Shown in pieces: positions 19,260 through 23,090 of a DNA stretch of 23,090 nucleotides. The translations under genes were made by a program, and so were the position numbers. The stretch is taken from the IMG/VR virus record IMGVR_UViG_3300047370_000063, positions 1-23,090 of that record, one strand, 5' to 3'. Origin of the DNA: a virus. Position 1 is the stretch's first letter. The number at the start of each line of letters is the position of its first letter. Under the pieces are notes generated by a model. It had not been told where the DNA came from, made no database searches, and saw only the letters and a program-made list of their open reading frames with translations.

Positions 19260-19460
19260 TTACAAATAATCTGGGCGGTATTTGTGGTAGAGTTTTACCG
19301 ACTCATCTTCGAGTCCCATCTTCTTGAGACGACCCATCATAACACGAATCTTTTGAGACTCATCTCTCCCCTTAATGTATGCACGATGGTCATCACTGAA
19401 GTGATAGGTCCAATCGTGATTCTGGAGCATACTTTCCAACAATTCCATTTCGGGTCTCAT
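19260..19460 (-). CDS. Small hypothetical protein, 66 aa
   Basis: A charged, mainly helical 66-residue protein (MRPEMELLESMLQNHDWTYH, then KIRVMMGRLKKMGLEDESV and KLYHKYRPDYL). The C-terminal LYHKYRPD pattern recurs in short phage proteins that I have seen without a function. The start overlaps the upstream stop by 4 nt (ATGA). Last gene of the early operon with promoter 20066-20094. Confidence 0.75.
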   Translation of the reverse strand: MRPEMELLESMLQNHDWTYHFSDDHRAYIKGRDESQKIRVMMGRLKKMGLEDESVKLYHKYRPDYL

Positions 19461-19759
19461 GCCGCAAACTCCGACTTAGGTGAGAATCTAGGGTAGAGTC
19501 GAAAGTGCGCCAACTCAGTAAGAGTCTGAGTGTACGTGATGGGGTCCATCAAACACTTCGCATCAAGGGCATCATAATACACCATAGAATCATTTTCTAT
19601 TTCTAACCAGAAGAAGTCATCGTTGAAGAAAGAGTTCTCCGATATCTTATGAACCGGAACATTCAGGTTGTTGATGACACGAACGGGAACCTTCAGGAAT
19701 GACGCTGAAGGATCGGTGATGTAAGTAACTGCGTTGGCACGGTTAGTATTGAAACTCAT
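19457..19759 (-). CDS. Hypothetical protein, 100 aa
   Basis: A 100-residue soluble protein with an N-terminal beta-type region (AVTYITDPSASFLKVPVRVI) and an aromatic-rich middle (SFFNDDFFWLEIENDSMVYY). The start overlaps the upstream stop (TAATG) and the stop overlaps the next ATG. No motif recognised; early operon member. Confidence 0.75.
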   Translation of the reverse strand: MSFNTNRANAVTYITDPSASFLKVPVRVINNLNVPVHKISENSFFNDDFFWLEIENDSMVYYDALDAKCLMDPITYTQTLTELAHFRLYPRFSPKSEFAA

Positions 19760-20031
19760 TACACTGACTCCTTTACTTTCAATTTTTGAGAAGACGTATC
19801 GATGATAATGTCACGAACACGTTCACGATCAAGAGAGTCACCATGACCCCAAGTTTCGTGCCGCGTAGTACTAGAACAGATTTCGAGATACTTCATGATT
19901 GCACGTTCAACGATAGACACTGACAAACCCTCTACAGGGTACAAACCGTCATAGGCATAAAAGGACAACACATAGTTACGGAATTCAACTAGGTCTGGGT
20001 TAGAACGCATTGCAATATAGTTAGTAGTCAT
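19759..20031 (-). CDS. Hypothetical protein, 90 aa
   Basis: First gene of an early operon. A 90-residue protein beginning MTTNYIAMRSNPDLVEFRNY, with a helical centre and a C-terminus ending in KLKVKESV. The ATG at 20031 has a GAGAG purine tract 8 nt upstream and is preferred to a TTG two codons earlier. The region STTRHETWGHGDSLDRER has several His/Asp residues but no known active-site pattern. Confidence 0.75.
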   Translation of the reverse strand: MTTNYIAMRSNPDLVEFRNYVLSFYAYDGLYPVEGLSVSIVERAIMKYLEICSSTTRHETWGHGDSLDRERVRDIIIDTSSQKLKVKESV

Positions 20032-20065
20032 AATCAAATCTCTCTTCTCATTAATTTATGTAACC

Positions 20066-20094
20066 ATTATACTTCTTTTGGAAACATATGTCAA
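20066..20094 (-). promoter_or_regulatory. Perfect consensus sigma-70 early promoter for 19260-20031
   Basis: On the minus strand TTGACA (20094-20089), exactly 17 nt, TATAAT (20071-20066): a full match to the sigma-70 consensus at ideal spacing, preceded by TAAGTG and followed by GGTTACATAAA, a word repeated after the promoter at 20602-20630. Confidence 0.95.
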
Positions 20095-20125
20095 CACTTA
20101 AACGTGACTTATTTTAGGTAATTAG

Positions 20126-20293
20126 TCACAAACTAGATTTCTCCAGTTTCTCGATTTGAAATTGAAGCGTGAGGATACGATCCTCGACACGTGCGTTGTC
20201 TTCGGGAGACAACTCCCCACGCACCTCACAGAGGCACATCAACTCGTTATAGAGATCACCTACTACTGCGTTAATGTTGTTAACCAAACTCAT
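20126..20293 (-). CDS. Small helical protein, 55 aa
   Basis: A 55-residue helical protein beginning MSLVNNINAVVGDLYNELMC and ending LQFQIEKLEKSSL; leucine/isoleucine spacing suggests a helical hairpin or coiled coil. The ATG at 20293 has AAGGAGG about 7 nt upstream, inside the end of the previous gene, and the two genes are separated by 1 nt. A longer reading of this frame through the upstream gene is rejected. Function unknown. Confidence 0.7.
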   Translation of the reverse strand: MSLVNNINAVVGDLYNELMCLCEVRGELSPEDNARVEDRILTLQFQIEKLEKSSL

Positions 20294-20294
20294 A

Positions 20295-20570
20295 TTATGC
20301 CTCCTTAGGCGCAAACAATTTACCGAAACCTTCGACCAGAAGGTTGTAAGAGTAGATCTCGTATTTCCACTCATGATCAAAACCGTAGTCGTCAGACTCG
20401 TAGGCATCACGTTCTGCTTTCTCGTAACGCTTCTCAAAACCTTGGAGAGCATCAAGAGTATCTTCAGTACCCATGAAACCTTTGATAATTCTAAGCGCTT
20501 GGTTGAAACCAATGTCTGATGATTCCATCTCTTCGCGGTCAAATGAATCTTGGTAAATAATTCGTGCCAT
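20295..20570 (-). CDS. Hypothetical acidic protein, 91 aa
   Basis: An acidic, Tyr-rich 91-residue protein beginning MARIIYQDSFDREEMESSD, with long helices (QALRIIKGFMGTEDTLDALQ) and YESDDYGFDHEWKYEIYSYN in the C-terminal half. First gene of the early operon with promoter 20602-20630. The many acidic residues could mimic DNA or serve binding to a basic partner, but no family is recognised. Confidence 0.75.
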   Translation of the reverse strand: MARIIYQDSFDREEMESSDIGFNQALRIIKGFMGTEDTLDALQGFEKRYEKAERDAYESDDYGFDHEWKYEIYSYNLLVEGFGKLFAPKEA

Positions 20571-20601
20571 GTCTTTCTCTCTATCTCAACTTTATGTAAC
20601 C

Positions 20602-20630
20602 ATTATAGTACATGTTTCGAAAAGACGCAA
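20602..20630 (-). promoter_or_regulatory. Early sigma-70 promoter for 20126-20570
   Basis: TTGCGT (20630-20625), 17 nt, perfect TATAAT (20607-20602) on the minus strand, followed by GGTTACATAAA as in the promoter at 20066-20094. The weaker -35 box is the only difference from consensus. Confidence 0.8.
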
Positions 20631-20656
20631 GAGTTATTTGTGGTAATTTGTCACAT

Positions 20657-21070
20657 TTATTGGGGGAGATGTTTGGCGTGGATTTTACAACCGATGAACG
20701 CGTTGTAGTAATCGTCTCTCAGGAGCACATCGTACTCGAACTGGAGTTTCGCTTCGTAGTAGGAACACTCGCCTTTGGTTCGACAGAGTTTGAGGATTTC
20801 TCGTTTGTAGTTCTCGGCACCGCGTTGCGCGACTGCCTCTTTTAGATCTTGACTTGATCCGTAGTACTTGGACCAGTCAGATTGGACGCGCGTCTTGACA
20901 CGGCGTTTGCGGGTCTTGGTGACAGGAAGTGTCTTGGGTTTCCAAAAGAACTTCTTACCGATATATTTCATACCAGTGTCCAGTTCGGTGATTTGGTAGA
21001 CGAACCCTTGGTAGTCTTCTAGGAAGGTCTCTTCGGGTTCGAATATCTTGTCTTCATACAACCATGTCAT
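20657..21070 (-). CDS. GIY-YIG-type endonuclease, 137 aa
   Basis: GFVYQITELDTGMKYIGKK (22-40) is a GIY-YIG core with FVY in place of GIY and an intact YIG. SDWSKYYGSSQDLKEAV, then REILKLCRTKGECSYYEAKLQFEYDVL (about 91-117) holds the glutamate expected to bind the metal in the AKLQFE region. The layout resembles Seg-like free-standing phage nucleases. A basic loop (KTRKRRVKTR) could contact DNA. The ATG has no adjacent Shine-Dalgarno; a perfect hairpin lies between GAGG and the ATG (see 21071-21088). Probable DNA nuclease; whether homing or general is not clear. Confidence 0.8.
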   Translation of the reverse strand: MTWLYEDKIFEPEETFLEDYQGFVYQITELDTGMKYIGKKFFWKPKTLPVTKTRKRRVKTRVQSDWSKYYGSSQDLKEAVAQRGAENYKREILKLCRTKGECSYYEAKLQFEYDVLLRDDYYNAFIGCKIHAKHLPQ

Positions 21071-21088
21071 GCAACTATATAGAGTTGC
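21071..21088 (-). promoter_or_regulatory. Hairpin that may bridge the ribosome site of the GIY-YIG gene
   Basis: The minus-strand message reads AGAGG, TTTACA, then GCAACT-CTATAT-AGTTGC, then ATG. If the 6-bp hairpin folds, AGAGG comes to an effective 6 nt from the ATG; unfolded it is about 24 nt away. Known T4 genes such as 25 and 38 use such a structure. The hairpin overlaps the stop of the nucleosidase gene. Confidence 0.6.
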
Positions 21089-21605
21089 TGTAAACCTCTA
21101 TGAAATGTGGTTCACCATTGGCGACACTTTTACTCCATTCCTCCGCTGCACCATCGTCCGCCTTATCACTGACGTACTTGTAACATCGGAACTCGACACC
21201 TGCATCCTGACAGACTTTGGCAATTGCATAGGCCTCCATCTCGACTAGATCTGCTGGGATATCAAGGTTCGGGTCTGCAACGAAATCATCACCTGTACTG
21301 CAAGTGAGTCCGTCACCTTCTCCAAGAACAACCCCATCTTCGAACGGAGTCTGTCCCAGACTGTAACCCAATCCAGCGCAAGACATGTCTCGTTGTACGA
21401 ATTGTGTCACTTCGTGGATACCACCATCTACGGTGATACCACCTGCGGTTCCGAAATTCCAAACCACATTCGGTTTGTGTCGTTCTATTAATTTTGCAGC
21501 AGTCATCGTTGCATTGACTTTACCGACTCCGGTAAAAAAGACATTGTCCCACTGGGACATTTTTGGAGCCTCTAATTCTAAGGCAATGAGGATGATGTCG
21601 GACAT
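21075..21605 (-). CDS. MTA/SAH nucleosidase-like protein (Pfs type), 176 aa
   Basis: The nucleoside phosphorylase/nucleosidase fold is clear. IALELEAP (7-14) supplies the N-terminal glutamate (E12 in E. coli MTAN), VWNFGTAGGI (48-57) the GSAGG site, CAGLGYSLGQTPFE the substrate loop, CSTGDDF (102-108) the SGD-x-F site, VEMEAYAIA (121-129) the ribose-binding E124 and YVSDKADD (144-151) the catalytic D147. It would split the glycosidic bond of methylthioadenosine, S-adenosylhomocysteine or 5'-deoxyadenosine to release adenine. At 176 residues it is shorter than the usual 230, mainly between strands. The ATG at 21605 lies next to the APRT stop; one four codons upstream is possible. Confidence 0.85.
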   Translation of the reverse strand: MSDIILIALELEAPKMSQWDNVFFTGVGKVNATMTAAKLIERHKPNVVWNFGTAGGITVDGGIHEVTQFVQRDMSCAGLGYSLGQTPFEDGVVLGEGDGLTCSTGDDFVADPNLDIPADLVEMEAYAIAKVCQDAGVEFRCYKYVSDKADDGAAEEWSKSVANGEPHFIEVYSNSI

Positions 21606-21606
21606 C

Positions 21607-22134
21607 TTACTTATCATATGTAACCACGCTATAGGTTTTGATTTGTTGACCACGGAGTTTTTCCGTGCCTCCTAGAAACTCTAGGTCGATGACACACCCA
21701 TAAGATATTCTAGAGACATCGAATGACTGTAACAACTCTGTGATAGCAAGTGCGGTCCCACCTGTCGCACTCACATCATCAATGATACACACTTGACTGT
21801 TCTTATTAAGTGGCGCAGTTGTTTTTATTTCAAGTGTTCGTGACGCATACTCGCATTTGTATTCACGAGACTTCACGGGTGGGGGTAACTTGTTAGGTTT
21901 GCGCACAATGTGTAGTGGTATTCCAAGGTAAAGTGCAATAGGCGCTCCCCACAAGAACCCACGCGCATCTGGTGCGACGATGTCCGTATAACCCTTGTCT
22001 TCCATATAGTTTACAAGGGTACGAACACTCTGTTGGAACGCCTGTGGGTTCTGTAGGAGACTGGTTACGTCTACGAAGTTGATCCCTTCTTCAGGCCAAT
22101 CTGGAACCGACTGTATAACTTGTTTTAAATTCAT
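21607..22134 (-). CDS. apt: Adenine phosphoribosyltransferase, 175 aa
   Basis: VPDWPEEGINFVDVTSLLQN (10-29) is the typical N-terminal APRT block, APDARGFLWGAPIA (54-67) the adenine-site block, IVRKPNKLPP (77-86) the flexible-loop region and VCIIDDVSATGGT (115-127) the PRPP-binding motif. All key parts and the usual length are present. It makes AMP from adenine and PRPP. The ATG at 22134 is chosen because it aligns with family starts; a longer reading to 22230 runs through the zinc-ribbon gene. It lies directly upstream of the nucleosidase gene with a 1-nt gap, so the two form a likely salvage pair. Confidence 0.9.
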   Translation of the reverse strand: MNLKQVIQSVPDWPEEGINFVDVTSLLQNPQAFQQSVRTLVNYMEDKGYTDIVAPDARGFLWGAPIALYLGIPLHIVRKPNKLPPPVKSREYKCEYASRTLEIKTTAPLNKNSQVCIIDDVSATGGTALAITELLQSFDVSRISYGCVIDLEFLGGTEKLRGQQIKTYSVVTYDK

Positions 22135-22141
22135 ATCACTA

Positions 22142-22285
22142 TTAATCCGATTCTTCCGCCTCAGCATCTGCACCACACATGGGACAATAACACGGAACTT
22201 CGTCTTCGTACAGACTTGCGTACTGTACACGAATAACCGTGGTCATATCACATATCGGACATTCAATTGTGTACTCATGTTCCAT
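22142..22285 (-). CDS. Small zinc-ribbon protein, 47 aa
   Basis: A 47-residue protein with CPIC at 9-12 and CYCPMCG at 32-38, a four-cysteine zinc ribbon with an acidic tail (DAEAEESD). A preceding ATG at 22288 overlaps the nrdB stop by 4 nt; the ATG at 22285 has the better spacing (7 nt) to GAGG. It lies between nrdB and apt. A role as a redox or adaptor protein for ribonucleotide reductase is possible, but it lacks the CPYC of glutaredoxins, so no function is claimed. Confidence 0.75.
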   Translation of the reverse strand: MEHEYTIECPICDMTTVIRVQYASLYEDEVPCYCPMCGADAEAEESD

Positions 22286-23090
22286 CATGCAACCTCAGTT
22301 TCCAATTCCTCCCAACCGAAGTCGTCGCCGTCCATTCCAGCAACTGAGTATTCTGTCACACGTTTCTCAAAGAAGTTGTCGTGTGATGCACCGTTTAGTA
22401 CCCAGTCTAACCACGGTAGAGGATTGTCTTTTTGATTAAATTTAGGCTTCAGTCCCAACTGAAGCAATCGTCTATCTGCAATGTGTCTAATGTAGTCGCG
22501 GACTTCTTGTTTGGTTAGTCCCTGTACATCATTACCATCAAACGCAAGGTCAATAAATTTGTCTTCTAATTTGACAGCGTTTCGCGACATCTTATATATC
22601 TTGGATTTAAGTTCATCGTTAACTGCGCGGGGGTGTTCCTCGCAGAACGTGCGGAACAACTTTGCGTTACCTTGTACGTGGATAGTCTCATCACGGATGG
22701 ACCATTCTACGATAGTTGCCATACCCTTCATCTTACCGAATCTCTGGAAGTTAAGTAACATGACAAACGACGCGAATACCGACATACCTTCGTTGAACAC
22801 TGACTGTGCCAACGCAAGTGCAAGACCCATATGCGATTGGGTATTTCCCTCTTTCATGAAATCGATCTTGTCCGCCATTTCTTTATAATCAAGAAACTTG
22901 TGGAAGTCTTCGTCTGGTAGACCAAGGGTATCATTCAGTAAGGCATACGCACGTTGGTGCACTGCCTCTCGTGCCGCAAATGATGATAGCATGTTGCGGA
23001 CTTCGTTGTTTTTAAATTTTGGAATCAGTAGTTCGTGGTAGTTCTCTCCTACCTGAACGTCTGACTGCGTGAAGAGTCGTAGGACGTGTG
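22285..23090 (-). CDS. nrdB: Ribonucleotide reductase class I small subunit, 5' end cut
   Basis: The frame stays open to the window edge, so 268 codons of the C-terminal part are present. AAREAVHQRAY has the ExxH iron ligands and the tyrosine in the place of the radical Y122 of E. coli NrdB. SIRDETIHVQG gives the second ExxH, and LGLKPKFNQKDNPLPWLDW and the C-terminal EYSVAGMDGDDFGWEEL with an acidic end follow, as in NrdB proteins whose tail binds NrdA. It holds the diferric-tyrosyl cofactor for dNTP synthesis. The start codon and N-terminal part (with the first iron ligand) lie beyond the window. Upstream genes such as nrdA are not visible. Confidence 0.95.
   Translation of the reverse strand, partial: HVLRLFTQSDVQVGENYHELLIPKFKNNEVRNMLSSFAAREAVHQRAYALLNDTLGLPDEDFHKFLDYKEMADKIDFMKEGNTQSHMGLALALAQSVFNEGMSVFASFVMLLNFQRFGKMKGMATIVEWSIRDETIHVQGNAKLFRTFCEEHPRAVNDELKSKIYKMSRNAVKLEDKFIDLAFDGNDVQGLTKQEVRDYIRHIADRRLLQLGLKPKFNQKDNPLPWLDWVLNGASHDNFFEKRVTEYSVAGMDGDDFGWEELETEVA

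Noticed and set aside
20126-20542. A 138-codon version of the 55-aa gene
   Set aside because: Its first 83 codons lie wholly within the 91-aa gene in another frame and have no ribosome site; the ATG at 20293 has a strong one.
1-23090. CRISPR arrays, insertion sequences, integrase genes or attachment sites
   Set aside because: I saw no regularly spaced repeats, transposase-like protein, integrase or terminal inverted repeats. The repeated sequences are promoters.

Overview
The window looks like part of a marine T4-like myovirus (contractile-tailed Caudoviricetes). The evidence is a gp55-type late promoter (TATAAATA) at five places, strong host sigma-70 early promoters, densely packed genes with ATGA/TAATG overlaps, a T4-type lysozyme, a class I ribonucleotide reductase small subunit (nrdB), a GIY-YIG and an HNH nuclease, an SNase-like nuclease, and many short proteins of the type common in marine T4-like phages. 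No photosynthesis gene and no tRNA is visible. The host cannot be named from this sequence, and no capsid or tail gene is recognisable here.

Layout, in window order. Almost everything is on the minus strand, so transcription runs right to left. 1-3558: three short early operons, each with a TTGACA-like/TATAAT-like promoter (526-554, 1635-1664, 3594-3622), carrying small hypotheticals, a DnaJ-type zinc-finger protein, a zincin-like protease, an HNH protein and a conserved phage protein. 3544-4763: the only plus-strand unit, two genes read from late promoters that overlap the divergent early promoter, closed by a bidirectional terminator. 4816-8449: small membrane protein, sialyltransferase-like protein, lipoprotein with HExxH, SNase-like nuclease, holin-like 3-TM protein, GT8-like glycosyltransferase and a sulfotransferase with its own late promoter and terminator. 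8566-12302: seven genes overlapping by 1 to 14 nt: small TM protein, PurD-like ATP-grasp enzyme, radical SAM/SPASM enzyme, GT9-like glycosyltransferase and three small membrane-associated proteins. 12370-13887: a NodU/CmcH-type carbamoyltransferase with its own late promoter. 13974-15105: an early operon with an HAD phosphatase. 15210-17978: a late unit holding the lysozyme, membrane proteins, conserved T4-superfamily proteins and a second GT-A glycosyltransferase. 18025-20570: three early operons (DUF932 protein and small hypotheticals). 20657-23090: nucleotide metabolism: GIY-YIG nuclease, MTA/SAH nucleosidase, adenine phosphoribosyltransferase, zinc-ribbon protein and nrdB (cut by the window edge).

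How the genes may work together. Early units probably supply host takeover and nucleotide functions. Units behind TATAAATA are probably expressed with virion assembly and lysis. The most unusual content is a set of sugar- or polymer-modifying enzymes spread over 4.9-16.1 kb: two GT-A enzymes, a GT9-like GT-B enzyme, a sialyltransferase-like protein, a sulfotransferase, a carbamoyltransferase, a radical SAM/SPASM enzyme and an ATP-grasp ligase. Several stand in late units, so they could decorate the virion or remodel the host surface late in infection. The MTA/SAH nucleosidase and APRT genes are adjacent and could turn SAM by-products (including 5'-deoxyadenosine from the radical SAM enzyme) into AMP. 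These pathway links are inference from gene content and order.
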